Assembly: GCA_015487255.1 (NCBI GenBank)
Contig: WFQA01000079.1
Span: forward strand, 1-20,887
Source: Paracoccaceae bacterium
Lineage (GTDB): Bacteria > Pseudomonadota > Alphaproteobacteria > Rhodobacterales > Rhodobacteraceae
Length of the DNA stretch: 20,887 bases
Reading direction: 5' to 3'
Shown: positions 6,874-14,320 of the stretch, piece after piece
Numbering within the stretch: the stretch's first letter is position 1
How the letters are laid out: each line of letters starts with the position of its first letter
Position numbers and translations under genes: made by a program
Notes under the pieces: generated by a model
What the model was told of the DNA's origin: nothing
Database searches by the model: none
The model's input: only the letters and a program-made list of their open reading frames with translations

Positions 6874-6902
6874 GAAGTTTGCACGCAATACGTGCGAACG
6901 CT
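6857..6902. promoter_or_regulatory. Perfect 10-bp inverted repeat spanning the GTA promoter
   Basis: AGCGTTCGCA (6857-6866) and its exact complement TGCGAACGCT (6893-6902) flank the -35 box, one arm inside the promoter spacer and the other upstream, with 26 bases between. The inner part holds a smaller inverted repeat GCACG-CAATA-CGTGC (6881-6895). The layout suits binding and looping by a dimeric regulator. In R. capsulatus the GTA promoter is activated by GafA, but I do not know that this is a GafA site. Confidence 0.55.
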
Positions 6903-6948
6903 ACGCAACACCTCGCGTTAACCTATTGGCAAGCCCTTGATAACAGGG

Positions 6949-7923
6949 CTAATTTCCCAGCGCCCGCCATTTGGCCACATTGCGGTTATGCTCTTCCAAT
7001 GTCACGGCAAAAGCATGGCCACCCGAGCCATCCGCGACAAAAAAGATATAATCCGTAGGTTCGGGATTCGCCGCCGCCTCGATCGAGGCCTTGCCCGGAT
7101 TGGCAATCGGCGTTGGCGGCAGCCCGGGAATCACATAGGTATTATACGGCGTCTCGGCCCGCAACTCAGACCGCCTCAGCCCACGGCCCAGCACCTCGCG
7201 CCCCAGTGTGATGCCATAGATCACCGTCGGGTCGGTCTGCAGGCGCATGCCCTGGCGCAGCCGGTTGACAAACACCCCCGCCACCAGCCCGCGCTCCGAC
7301 GCGACCCCGGTTTCCTTCTCAATGATCGACGCCAGAATCAGCAGCTCCTCGGGCGTTTCAATCGGCAAATCGGTGGCGCGCAATTCCCACGCCGCTGCCA
7401 ATATCTCCGCCTGCGCGGTTTCCATCTGGTCCAGTATCGACTGCCGCGTTGCCCCGCGCCCAAACAGATAGGTCTCCGGTGCCAGCGCGCCCTCGGGCGG
7501 AATTTCGTCGATCTCCCCGGTCAGGATATCATTGGCCAGCAGCACCTGCACCACCTCAAAGCTGGTCAGCCCCTCGGCAATGGTCACCTTATATTGCACC
7601 GAGCGCCCGGAAGCCAAAATCGTCAGCACCTCAAACATGCTGGCACCGGCCGGCACCTCGTATTCACCAAATTTGAGCTGGTCTCCCAGCCCCGAATAAC
7701 GCGCCCCGAGCCGGAAGATCTGCTCATTGCCGATCACTCCACCCTCCAGCAGGCGCGGAGTGACCTTGCGTAAGGTATCCCCTTGCTTTACCTCAATAAA
7801 AGCCACCTCTGCCAACGGCCCCGGCGCATAAAACTGCGCCCGCCCCCAGCCGATCACCGCGCCAAAGCCGATCAGCATCAGGATCAAAAGTGTCAAAGCA
7901 TTGGCGGCCAGGGCTTTGCGCAT
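6949..7923 (-). CDS. mltG: Endolytic peptidoglycan transglycosylase MltG
   Basis: A 324-residue inner-membrane lytic transglycosylase that cuts nascent glycan strands and so sets their length. It has one N-terminal membrane segment (about 10-28, LTLLILMLIGFGAVIGW), a LysM-like region (FIEVKQGDTLRKVTPRLLEGGVI, 42-64) and the YceG catalytic domain. The family motif ASIIEKET is at 198-205 with the likely catalytic Glu202, followed by GVFVNRLRQGMRLQTDPTVIYG and ETPYNTYVIPGLPPTPIANPG, as expected. The ATG at 7921-7923 follows the fabF TAG with no gap, so the two are translated together. It is the last housekeeping gene before the GTA cluster. Full length, no defects seen. Confidence 0.97.
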   Translation of the reverse strand: MRKALAANALTLLILMLIGFGAVIGWGRAQFYAPGPLAEVAFIEVKQGDTLRKVTPRLLEGGVIGNEQIFRLGARYSGLGDQLKFGEYEVPAGASMFEVLTILASGRSVQYKVTIAEGLTSFEVVQVLLANDILTGEIDEIPPEGALAPETYLFGRGATRQSILDQMETAQAEILAAAWELRATDLPIETPEELLILASIIEKETGVASERGLVAGVFVNRLRQGMRLQTDPTVIYGITLGREVLGRGLRRSELRAETPYNTYVIPGLPPTPIANPGKASIEAAANPEPTDYIFFVADGSGGHAFAVTLEEHNRNVAKWRALGN

Positions 7924-9183
7924 CTATCCGTCCAACTTTTTGAAGATCACCGAGGCATTGGTGCCGCCAAAGCCAAAGGAATTGCTCAGCGCCACATCGA
8001 TTTTTCGCTTCACTGCCTTGTTGGGGGCCAGATCAAGCGGGCTGTCTACATCGGGGTTATCAAGGTTGATGGTAGGCGGGGCCATCTGGTCGCGAATGGC
8101 CAGAATGGAGAAAATCGCCTCCACCGCCCCGGCCGCACCAAGCAAATGCCCGATGGATGACTTGGTGGACGACATAGTCGCCGTGCTATCCTCACCCAAC
8201 AACCGGCTTACCGCGCCAAGCTCGATGGTGTCAGCCATGGTCGAAGTGCCGTGGGCGTTGACATAATCCACATCCCCCGGCTCCAGCCCTGCGCGTTTCA
8301 AAGCGGCCTGCATCGAGCGGTAGCCGCCATCACCGTCCGGTGAGGGCGCGGTGATATGGTAAGCATCGCCCGAAAGCCCGTAGCCAACCACCTCGGCATA
8401 AATCGTCGCCCCGCGCGCGCGGGCATGCTCCAGTTCTTCGAGCACCACAATCCCGGCCCCTTCGCCCATCACAAACCCGTCCCGGTCTTTATCATAGGGG
8501 CGGCTGGCTGATTTCGGGTCATCCGCGCGCTTGGTTGAAAGCGCCTTGGCGGCATTGAAACCGGCAATCCCGATGCCGCAAATCGCCGCCTCGGCCCCGC
8601 CGGCCACCATCACATCGGCATCATCAAACATGATCAGCCGCGCCGCATCCCCAATGGCATGCGCGCCGGTCGAGCAGGCGGTCACCACCGAATGGTTCGG
8701 CCCCTTAAACCCGTAGCGGATGGAAACCTGCCCCGAGCACAGGTTGATCAACGAGCCGGGAATGAAAAACGGAGAAACCCGGCGCGGGCCTTTCTCGGCC
8801 ATCATCAGGGTGGTTTTTTCAATCAACCTCAAGCCGCCAATGCCCGAGCCGATCATCACACCCGTGCGCTCGCGCCCGGCCTCATCCTCGGGCAACCAGC
8901 CCGAATCCTCCACCGCCTGCTGGGCGGCGGCCATGGCAAACAGGATAAACCTGTCCACCTTGCGCTGGTCTTTCGGGGCCATGTAATCATCGGGGTTGAA
9001 ACTGCCATCCGAGCCATCACCAAACGGCACCTCGCAAGCATAGCTGGTGGCAAAACCTTCCGTATCAAACAAGCTGATCGGCCCGGCACCTGATTGCCCG
9101 TCCAGCAGTCGGCTCCAAGTTTCGTCCACCCCATCAGCCAGCGGGGAGACCATCCCCAGCCCGGTTACCACAACTCGACGCAT
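7924..9183 (-). CDS. fabF: Beta-ketoacyl-ACP synthase II FabF
   Basis: A 419-residue condensing enzyme that extends acyl-ACP with malonyl-ACP in fatty acid synthesis. The catalytic Cys170 lies in VTACSTGAHA, the two histidines are His311 (NAHGTST) and His346 (SSIGHLLGAAG), and Lys341 is also conserved. The C-terminal SNSFGFGGTNASVIF glycine loop is intact. The length is normal. The start at 9183 is preceded by a G-rich GGGGGCAG. It lies 198 bases after acpP with a strong terminator between, so it may need its own promoter or terminator read-through. It abuts mltG directly. Confidence 0.97.
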   Translation of the reverse strand: MRRVVVTGLGMVSPLADGVDETWSRLLDGQSGAGPISLFDTEGFATSYACEVPFGDGSDGSFNPDDYMAPKDQRKVDRFILFAMAAAQQAVEDSGWLPEDEAGRERTGVMIGSGIGGLRLIEKTTLMMAEKGPRRVSPFFIPGSLINLCSGQVSIRYGFKGPNHSVVTACSTGAHAIGDAARLIMFDDADVMVAGGAEAAICGIGIAGFNAAKALSTKRADDPKSASRPYDKDRDGFVMGEGAGIVVLEELEHARARGATIYAEVVGYGLSGDAYHITAPSPDGDGGYRSMQAALKRAGLEPGDVDYVNAHGTSTMADTIELGAVSRLLGEDSTATMSSTKSSIGHLLGAAGAVEAIFSILAIRDQMAPPTINLDNPDVDSPLDLAPNKAVKRKIDVALSNSFGFGGTNASVIFKKLDG

Positions 9184-9327
9184 ATTTCTGCCCCCGTTAA
9201 ATCGTTTCCCACGGGTTTACCCCAAGCGCCCCATCAAGAGCAAGAGTTTACGCACCCCGATACTGTGCGGCGCCGCCCCCGGCATCATCCTGCTCAGGCC
9301 GCTTGGGGGCAGGCTGCAACCAGCAAT

Positions 9328-9364
9328 AAAAAACGGCACCCGGTTGCGCCGGGTGCCGTTTTTT
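9328..9364. terminator. Bidirectional intrinsic terminator between acpP and fabF
   Basis: A perfect stem CGGCACCCGG / CCGGGTGCCG with a TTGCG loop is flanked by six A on the left and six T on the right, so it can act on either strand. It lies just after the acpP stop (9382). It allows far more acpP transcript than fabF-mltG transcript, in keeping with the high demand for acyl carrier protein. Confidence 0.9.
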
Positions 9365-9381
9365 ACGCTATTTCCGAAAAA

Positions 9382-9615
9382 TCAGGTGTTTTCGGAAATA
9401 TATTTGACCGCATCGCCAAAGCTCTGGATATTTTCGGCCGCATCATCGGGGATCTCAATGCCGAACTCCTCCTCAAACGCCATTACCAGCTCAACGGTGT
9501 CAAGGCTGTCAGCGCCCAGATCATCGATGAAGGACGCGCCCTCGACAACTTTGTCTTCTTCCACGCTCAGGTGCTCGACAACGATTTTTTTCAGGCGATC
9601 TGCAATGTCGCTCAT
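9382..9615 (-). CDS. acpP: Acyl carrier protein AcpP
   Basis: A 77-residue acidic carrier protein that holds growing acyl chains on a 4'-phosphopantetheine arm. The attachment serine is Ser37 in the invariant GADSLDTVELVMAFEEEFG motif. The start at 9615 has AAGGA seven bases upstream and gives the usual N-terminus MSDIADRLKK; six extra in-frame codons before it are not part of the gene. It has its own promoter (9743-9770) and terminator (9328-9364). fabG, its usual upstream neighbour, is not adjacent: the next gene is a small lipoprotein. Confidence 0.98.
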   Translation of the reverse strand: MSDIADRLKKIVVEHLSVEEDKVVEGASFIDDLGADSLDTVELVMAFEEEFGIEIPDDAAENIQSFGDAVKYISENT

Positions 9616-9742
9616 GGTTTCATCCTTTTGCAAATGAGCGGCGCGCCGCTCGGGTTATGAGGTGTCATCGGCCAGGCGCCAAATCTTCCGTTTGAAAAAC
9701 TAATTCGCCCGCCGGGCAGTGCCCCGGTAAATCCTGATGCGG

Positions 9743-9770
9743 GCTATAGCATACTCTGCCTAGTTGGCAA
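9743..9770 (-). promoter_or_regulatory. Predicted acpP promoter: TTGCCA-N16-TATAGC
   Basis: The minus strand carries TTGCCA (plus 9765-9770) and TATAGC (plus 9743-9748) separated by 16 bases, directed at acpP. The leader would be about 120 bases long. A 12-bp inverted repeat lies about 20 bases upstream of the -35 box. Confidence 0.55.
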
Positions 9771-9790
9771 GTATTTTTCCGATTTCAATA

Positions 9791-9819
9791 GTTGACTGCC
9801 CGTAAACCGGGCGGTCAAC
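9791..9819. repeat. 12-bp inverted repeat upstream of the acpP promoter
   Basis: GTTGACTGCCCG (9791-9802) and CGGGCGGTCAAC (9808-9819) form a 12-bp stem, one G-U or mismatched pair, with a 5-base TAAAC loop. It lies after the lipoprotein stop (9868) and before the acpP promoter. No T-run follows on the minus strand, so it is either a weak or factor-assisted terminator for the lipoprotein gene or a protein-binding site for the acpP promoter. Confidence 0.5.
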
Positions 9820-9867
9820 CCAAAAAAGCCGTTACATATCACGAAATGGCGGGCGATACCGCATGGG

Positions 9868-10212
9868 TCAGGCCCGGCAGGCAAAGCTTAGCAGATTATA
9901 ACCGCGGCCGCCTTTTGCACTGCGCTCGGCACCCGTTATTCCGGCTTTGCCCTGGCCACCGCAATAGGCATCTGCCGCGCCGCGCACGGCCATTTCACCA
10001 ATCACATCGGTGTAATAACCATAAGTTATGACATTGCCATTCTGAGATGCCACATCCAGCTTGCCAGCCACACCGGCATTGCTGACCAGCGAAGCATTAA
10101 CCATGCCGCGCCCTACCTCGGTGCCGGGCATTGGTTCCACATCAAAAGGTTCTTCGCAAGCCGCCAAAAATCCGGCGGCAGCTACGAACAGAAAAGGTTT
10201 TATAAGTGCCAT
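9868..10212 (-). CDS. Small lipoprotein of unknown function
   Basis: A 114-residue predicted lipoprotein. The N-terminus is a type II signal peptide (one Lys, then FLFVAAAGFLAA) with lipobox LAAC and the lipidated Cys at 19, followed by EE. The mature part has an alternating pattern (GMVNASLVSNAGVAGKLDVASQNGNVITYGYYTDVIGEMAVRG) and two further cysteines (CGG near 84, and the third-last residue), which could form a disulfide in the periplasm. GGAGAA lies about five bases before the ATG at 10212. It is divergent from nrdR. I do not recognise the family. Confidence 0.85.
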   Translation of the reverse strand: MALIKPFLFVAAAGFLAACEEPFDVEPMPGTEVGRGMVNASLVSNAGVAGKLDVASQNGNVITYGYYTDVIGEMAVRGAADAYCGGQGKAGITGAERSAKGGRGYNLLSFACRA

Positions 10213-10324
10213 ATTGTTTCTCCGTTAAATTTCAAATCCAGCTTACAAGCGAATTCTCCACCTGTAAATCGCTTTAGCACCTGTTGATGATCTTCCCAAA
10301 TATAGGGTTGCACATTTCCCCCTA

Positions 10325-10335
10325 CACAAATTGTG
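10325..10335. promoter_or_regulatory. Small palindrome in the lipoprotein-nrdR divergent region
   Basis: CACAA-A-TTGTG is an exact 11-base palindrome lying about 50 bases before the nrdR ATG in the 169-base divergent gap. It could be an operator, perhaps for NrdR itself, but it is short and does not clearly match the NrdR box. The rest of the gap shows no convincing -35/-10 pair. Confidence 0.25.
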
Positions 10336-10381
10336 GCCACCCCCCTATAGTGCCAAAAACAAACCAACCACGGAGACACCG

Positions 10382-10846
10382 ATGCGCTGCCCGTTTTGTG
10401 GAAATATCGACACCCAGGTGAAGGACTCGCGCCCCGCCGAAGACCACGCCGCCATTCGCCGCCGCCGCTATTGCGCCGCCTGCGCGGGGCGCTTCACCAC
10501 CTATGAGCGGGTGCAGTTGCGCGACCTTGTCGTGCTGAAAAAAAACGGCAAGCGCGAGGATTTTGACCGCGACAAGCTGGCCCGTTCCATCCGCACCGCC
10601 CTGCAAAAACGCCCGGTGGATGCCGACCGGATCGAGCAGATGATCTCCGGCATCGTGCGGCGGCTGGAGAGCCTGGGCGAAGTTGACATCCCGTCAGACA
10701 AAATCGGCCAGATCGTGATGGAAACCCTGGCGCGAATAGACACCGTGGCCTATGTGCGCTTTGCCAGCGTCTATAAAAACTTTCAGGCCGCGGATGATTT
10801 TGAGGAATTCGTCTCCGAACTCCGCCCGCCAGCAGATGGCGACTGA
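10382..10846 (+). CDS. nrdR: Transcriptional repressor NrdR
   Basis: A 154-residue nucleotide-sensing repressor of ribonucleotide reductase genes. The N-terminal zinc ribbon has Cys3/Cys6 (MRCPFCG) and Cys31/Cys34 (YCAACAGRFTTYERV). An ATP-cone domain follows (about 49-139: VLKKNGKREDFDRDKLARSIRTAL ... AYVRFASVYKNFQ). The ATG at 10382 has GGAGA about seven bases upstream; 17 in-frame codons before it are not part of the gene. The stop overlaps the ribD start by 11 bases. nrdR-ribD pairing is common in alphaproteobacteria. Confidence 0.97.
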   Translation: MRCPFCGNIDTQVKDSRPAEDHAAIRRRRYCAACAGRFTTYERVQLRDLVVLKKNGKREDFDRDKLARSIRTALQKRPVDADRIEQMISGIVRRLESLGEVDIPSDKIGQIVMETLARIDTVAYVRFASVYKNFQAADDFEEFVSELRPPADGD

Positions 10847-11921
10847 CGACCCGCGCTGGCTAAAGCTCGCCCTCTCACTGGGCGCGCGGGGGCTGGGCAA
10901 TGTCTGGCCCAACCCGGCGGTGGGTTGTGTGATCGTGAAAAACGGCCGCGTGCTTGGCCGTGGCTGGACCCAACCCACCGGCCGCCCCCATGCCGAAACC
11001 ATGGCGCTAAAGCAGGCGGGCGATGTGCGCGGTGCCACCGCCTATGTGACGCTGGAGCCATGCAGCCACCACGGCCAAACCCCGCCCTGTGCGGCAGCGC
11101 TGATAGCGGCGGGCATCAAGCGGGTTGTGTGCCCACTGGCGGATCCGGATAAAAGGGTTGCGGGCAAGGGTTTTGCGATGTTGCGCGCAGCGGGTATTGC
11201 TGTCGATACCGGCCTGATGGCGGCAGAGGCCGAGAGCACGCATGCCGGTTTTCTGCTTTCCCGCACAGTTGGCCGCCCTGCCCTCACCCTTAAGCTCGCC
11301 ACCTCGCTCGATGGCCGCATTGCCACGGCAACGGGCGAAAGCCGCTGGATCACCGGCCCGGACTCCCGCCGCCATGTGCACCATTTGCGCGCCACCCATG
11401 ATGCGGTTTTGATCGGGCGCGGCACTGCCGAGGCTGATGACCCGATGCTCGATATTCGCGGCCTTGGGCTGGAGGCGGCCAGCCCGGTGCGGGTGGTGGT
11501 GGATAGCCGGCTTTCGCTCTCCCCCCAATCCCGCCTCGCCCAAAGCGCACGCGAAGTTCCGCTCTGGATCTGCCATGCAAAAGCCCCGCCGGAAAAACTG
11601 GCCATGTGGCAGGCGCTTGGGGCGAAGCTGATCGAGGTCGAGACCAGTGCCAGCGGCCTTGATCTTGGTGATATGTTGCAAAAACTGGCGGCTCAGGGGC
11701 TGACCCGGATATTATGCGAAGGCGGTGGCCAGCTTGCCGCCAGCCTGATCGAAGCAAGGCTGGTGGACCGGATGGAAGTCTTTCATGCGGGGTTGCTGCT
11801 GGGAGGCAAAGGCACGGCAGCGCTTGGGGCATTGCCCTTTGCAAGCCTTGCCGAATTCCCGCGCTTCAATCTTGTGGAAACGCGGGTTATCGGCGCAGAT
11901 ACCCTGTCCATCTGGCAATAA
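10836..11921 (+). CDS. ribD: Bifunctional riboflavin deaminase-reductase RibD
   Basis: A 361-residue enzyme that deaminates and then reduces the pyrimidine intermediate made from GTP in riboflavin synthesis. The N-terminal cytidine-deaminase-like domain has zinc ligands in GRPHAETMAL (His52, Glu54) and TLEPCSHHGQTPPC (Cys76, Cys85). The C-terminal reductase domain begins at about 150 with RPALTLKLATSLDGRIATATGESRWITG and contains ILCEGGGQLAASLI. The start at 10836 overlaps the nrdR stop by 11 bases. Unlike the usual operon, no ribE or ribBA follows: the gene ends next to hairpins and a large inverted repeat, and the genes beyond run the opposite way. Confidence 0.97.
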   Translation: MATDDPRWLKLALSLGARGLGNVWPNPAVGCVIVKNGRVLGRGWTQPTGRPHAETMALKQAGDVRGATAYVTLEPCSHHGQTPPCAAALIAAGIKRVVCPLADPDKRVAGKGFAMLRAAGIAVDTGLMAAEAESTHAGFLLSRTVGRPALTLKLATSLDGRIATATGESRWITGPDSRRHVHHLRATHDAVLIGRGTAEADDPMLDIRGLGLEAASPVRVVVDSRLSLSPQSRLAQSAREVPLWICHAKAPPEKLAMWQALGAKLIEVETSASGLDLGDMLQKLAAQGLTRILCEGGGQLAASLIEARLVDRMEVFHAGLLLGGKGTAALGALPFASLAEFPRFNLVETRVIGADTLSIWQ

Positions 11922-11947
11922 CAGCGCATGACCTGGCGACCGGTAGT

Positions 11948-11970
11948 GCATTTTGCCAAAGGCAAAATGC
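11948..11970. other. Perfect 10-bp hairpin after ribD
   Basis: GCATTTTGCC-AAA-GGCAAAATGC is an exact inverted repeat with a 3-base loop, 26 bases past the ribD stop. No T-run follows on either strand, so it is not a canonical terminator, but it may stop transcription with Rho or stabilise the 3' end of the nrdR-ribD message. Confidence 0.6.
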
Positions 11971-12002
11971 GCAGCAGCGCTATGGCCTCGCTTCGCTCGG
12001 TG

Positions 12003-12190
12003 GCGGCGCGTTTAGTTTTGCTTATTTTACAAAGACAGCACCCGCGCCGCACTGCAACAACAGCACTTGCGGCAGGCCCAACCATTTTCGGGTGATTGCA
12101 AGATGAACGGCTGGGCTGTTTCCACACACGCAAAGCTCACAGCGCGGCGCGGGTGCTGTCTTTCCACAGGCGCAAGTATCAACGCGCCGC
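12003..12190. repeat. Large nested inverted repeat (about 190 bp) between convergent ribD and M32 peptidase genes
   Basis: Inner arms are 20 bp and perfect: 12031-12050 (begins AAAGACAGCACCC) and 12144-12163 (ends GGGTGCTGTCTTT). Outer arms are GCGGCGCGTT at 12003-12012 and AACGCGCCGC at 12181-12190. The gaps between inner and outer arms are of nearly equal length (18 and 17 bases) and only weakly alike, and the inner loop is 93 bases with short extra matches (AACAGC/GCTGTT). Together the arms make one long imperfect hairpin. The 281-base gap between the ribD stop and the M32 gene holds no convincing gene. Possible natures are a non-autonomous mobile element, a structured RNA or a recombination site. 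Confidence 0.75.
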
Positions 12191-12202
12191 TTTGCCGGGC
12201 TT

Positions 12203-13681
12203 TCAAACCCCGTAAATTTCACCGAACTTGGCATTCAGATAACCAAGCAAAGCCGCTGCCCCGGCCTTGTGGCCTACCACATCCTCTATCAACTGCCCCG
12301 GTGCTTTCATCCGGCCATGCTCGTGCACATTGCGGTGCAGCCACTCAAGCGGCGCGGCCAGATCGGCCCCCGCGATCATCGCGTCCAGCCCGGTAATATC
12401 GGCCTGCATCCTAGCAAAGAATTCACCGGCATAAAGATTGCCCAAACTATAGGTCGGGAAATAGCCAAACAACCCGACCGACCAATGCACATCCTGCAAC
12501 ACCCCGTTGGCCGGGCAATCAACCGCCACGCCAAAATCCGCCTCGAAACGATCATTCCATGCGGCTTCAAGCTCCTCCACCTCCAGTTCCCCCTCGATCA
12601 GGGCGCGCTCAAGGTCAAAGCGCATCATGATATGCAGGTTATAATGCACCTCGTCGGACTCGGTGCGGATATAGCTGCTGCGCACCCGGTTCACCGCCTT
12701 GTGGAAATCATCAGCGTTTGAAACCCCGATCTCGCCAAAATGCTTTTTGAACAGCGGGAATAAATGCCCGGCAAAGGCCCTTGAGCGCCCGATCTGGTTC
12801 TCCATCATCCGGCTTTGGCTTTCATGCACCCCCATCGACGCATAGCTATAAGCCGGTTCCAACCTGTCCGCCCCCGGAATGCTCTGCTCATATATACCAT
12901 GGCCGGTTTCATGGATGGTCGAATAAATGCAGTCAAACGGGTTGCTCTCATCCACCCGCGTGGTCAGCCGCACATCCCCCCCGTTGCCCGAGCAAAACGG
13001 ATGCACCGCGATATCCATCCGCCCCGCCTGCCAGTCATAGCCAAAAATCGCAGGCAATTCACGGGCCAGCGCCATTTGCCTGTCTTTTGGGAAATCCCCC
13101 TTGAGCACAGGCATCACCTTGCCGCTGCCGGCAATCCGCCCGCGCAAATCAACCAGCCCTGTGCGCAATTCCCCCAGCAATGCGCTAATCTCGCTACTGC
13201 CCATCCCCGGCTCGTAGTCATCCATCAATGTATCGTAAAGACTGGCATCACCCACCCGCCGCGCCTGTGCCTCTTGGCGCTTGAGGTTGACCATTTCGCC
13301 CAAGGTTGGGGCGAAATCGGCGAAATTCTGCGCCGCGCGGGCCTTGGCCCAAATTCCCTGTGCCTTTGCCGCGTGTCTGGCCAAAGCCTCGGCCAGATCA
13401 GCCGGCACTTTGGTCGCTGTGTCATAGGCTTTTTGCGCCTCGCGCACATTGACCTGCGCCGCCGCATCCAAAGCGCTTATGTCAAGCGCGGCAATCCATT
13501 CCGCCACGCGCGGGTCACACCGCCGCGCATGCATAACCCCCTCGATCGCCCCCATCTGCTCGGCTCGTTGAGCACCACCCTTGCTTGGCATCTTGGTTTC
13601 CTGATCCCAGCCCAACAAGCCGGAAACCTGCGCCAGCGCGGTGGTTTTTTTGATGTGATCAAGCAGCAATTCATAGCTCAT
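12203..13681 (-). CDS. M32 family metallocarboxypeptidase (carboxypeptidase Taq type)
   Basis: A 492-residue cytosolic zinc carboxypeptidase that removes C-terminal residues from peptides. The HExxH zinc site is HETGH (257-261), and the third ligand lies in GVHESQSR (Glu287). Other family blocks are LGWDQETKMPSKG near the N-terminus, MDIAVHPFCSGNGGDVRLTTR (222-242) and SYIRTESDEVHYNLHIMMRFDLERALIEG further on. GAGGA lies seven bases before the ATG at 13681. It is downstream of nusB with a 150-base gap containing a hairpin and may be co-transcribed. Full length for the family. Confidence 0.96.
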   Translation of the reverse strand: MSYELLLDHIKKTTALAQVSGLLGWDQETKMPSKGGAQRAEQMGAIEGVMHARRCDPRVAEWIAALDISALDAAAQVNVREAQKAYDTATKVPADLAEALARHAAKAQGIWAKARAAQNFADFAPTLGEMVNLKRQEAQARRVGDASLYDTLMDDYEPGMGSSEISALLGELRTGLVDLRGRIAGSGKVMPVLKGDFPKDRQMALARELPAIFGYDWQAGRMDIAVHPFCSGNGGDVRLTTRVDESNPFDCIYSTIHETGHGIYEQSIPGADRLEPAYSYASMGVHESQSRMMENQIGRSRAFAGHLFPLFKKHFGEIGVSNADDFHKAVNRVRSSYIRTESDEVHYNLHIMMRFDLERALIEGELEVEELEAAWNDRFEADFGVAVDCPANGVLQDVHWSVGLFGYFPTYSLGNLYAGEFFARMQADITGLDAMIAGADLAAPLEWLHRNVHEHGRMKAPGQLIEDVVGHKAGAAALLGYLNAKFGEIYGV

Positions 13682-13804
13682 GGGGGAATCCTCTTTTCAA
13701 CCTATCAAAATCTCATGTGCATCAAGCGCAATGTCCAGCCTCAAACGCGGAAGTGCCTTTGCTCGGGGACACCGTCGCTGCGCGCCGCCACCCCCTCGCC
13801 GCAG

Positions 13805-13826
13805 GCAGGCCATATACATGGCCTAC
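13805..13826 (-). other. Hairpin between nusB and the M32 peptidase gene
   Basis: Minus-strand RNA can form a 9-bp stem (GTAGGCCAT / ATGGCCTGC, one G-U pair) with a GTAT loop just after the nusB stop codon. There is no T-run, so it is a weak terminator at best and may separate or tune expression of the downstream peptidase gene. Confidence 0.4.
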
Positions 13827-13831
13827 CAAGT

Positions 13832-14320
13832 TCAGGCCCTGGGCGCAAAAGCCTCAGGGTTGGCCTCCCGCGCCATATGGTCGAGCACCGCATTTACGAA
13901 TTTGGCTTCCTTGCCTTCTGGGAAAAACGCCTTGGCAATATCGACAAACTCGCTGATCGCCACCCTGGGCGGGGTATTTTTTGCCACCAGCTCCGCCCCC
14001 GCAGCGCGGAAAAGCGCCCGCAGGGTCGGATCGATCCGGTCTATCGGCCATTTGGCCACCAAAGCGCCATCGGTCAGCTTGTCGATCTTGGCCTGCTCGG
14101 CTACAGCCCGGTAAGTGAGCGCGCGGAAAAGCTCAAGGTTGCCCTCGGCATAGGTGTCGCCATCCAGCTCGGCCCCAAAACGATGGGTCTCGAACTCTTG
14201 CTGCACATCTTCCAGCGCCGCGTCCGATGCCTCCATCTGGAAAAGCGCCTGCACGGCAAACAGCCTTGCGGTGGATTTCTTTTGCTGCGCGCGCGCACGG
14301 CGCTCGTTCTGGCTGGCCAT
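13832..14320 (-). CDS. nusB: Transcription antitermination factor NusB
   Basis: A 162-residue all-helical protein that binds boxA RNA with NusE (S10) during rRNA antitermination. Features are the basic N-terminus (ASQNERRARAQQKKSTARLFAVQALFQME), the WPIDRIDPTLRALFRAAGAEL segment and the C-terminal PPRVAISEFVDIAKAFFPEGKEAKFVNAVLDHMAR motif. The ATG at 14320 shares a base with the ribH stop codon (TGATG), so the two are translationally coupled. A TTG one codon earlier is possible but less likely. The ribH-nusB pair is standard in many bacteria. Confidence 0.97.
   Translation of the reverse strand: MASQNERRARAQQKKSTARLFAVQALFQMEASDAALEDVQQEFETHRFGAELDGDTYAEGNLELFRALTYRAVAEQAKIDKLTDGALVAKWPIDRIDPTLRALFRAAGAELVAKNTPPRVAISEFVDIAKAFFPEGKEAKFVNAVLDHMAREANPEAFAPRA

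Noticed and set aside
6646..6888. 80-codon minus-strand frame across the GTA promoter and terS start
   Set aside because: It covers the promoter and leader hairpin, its start lies upstream of the predicted transcription start, and it overlaps terS in another frame.
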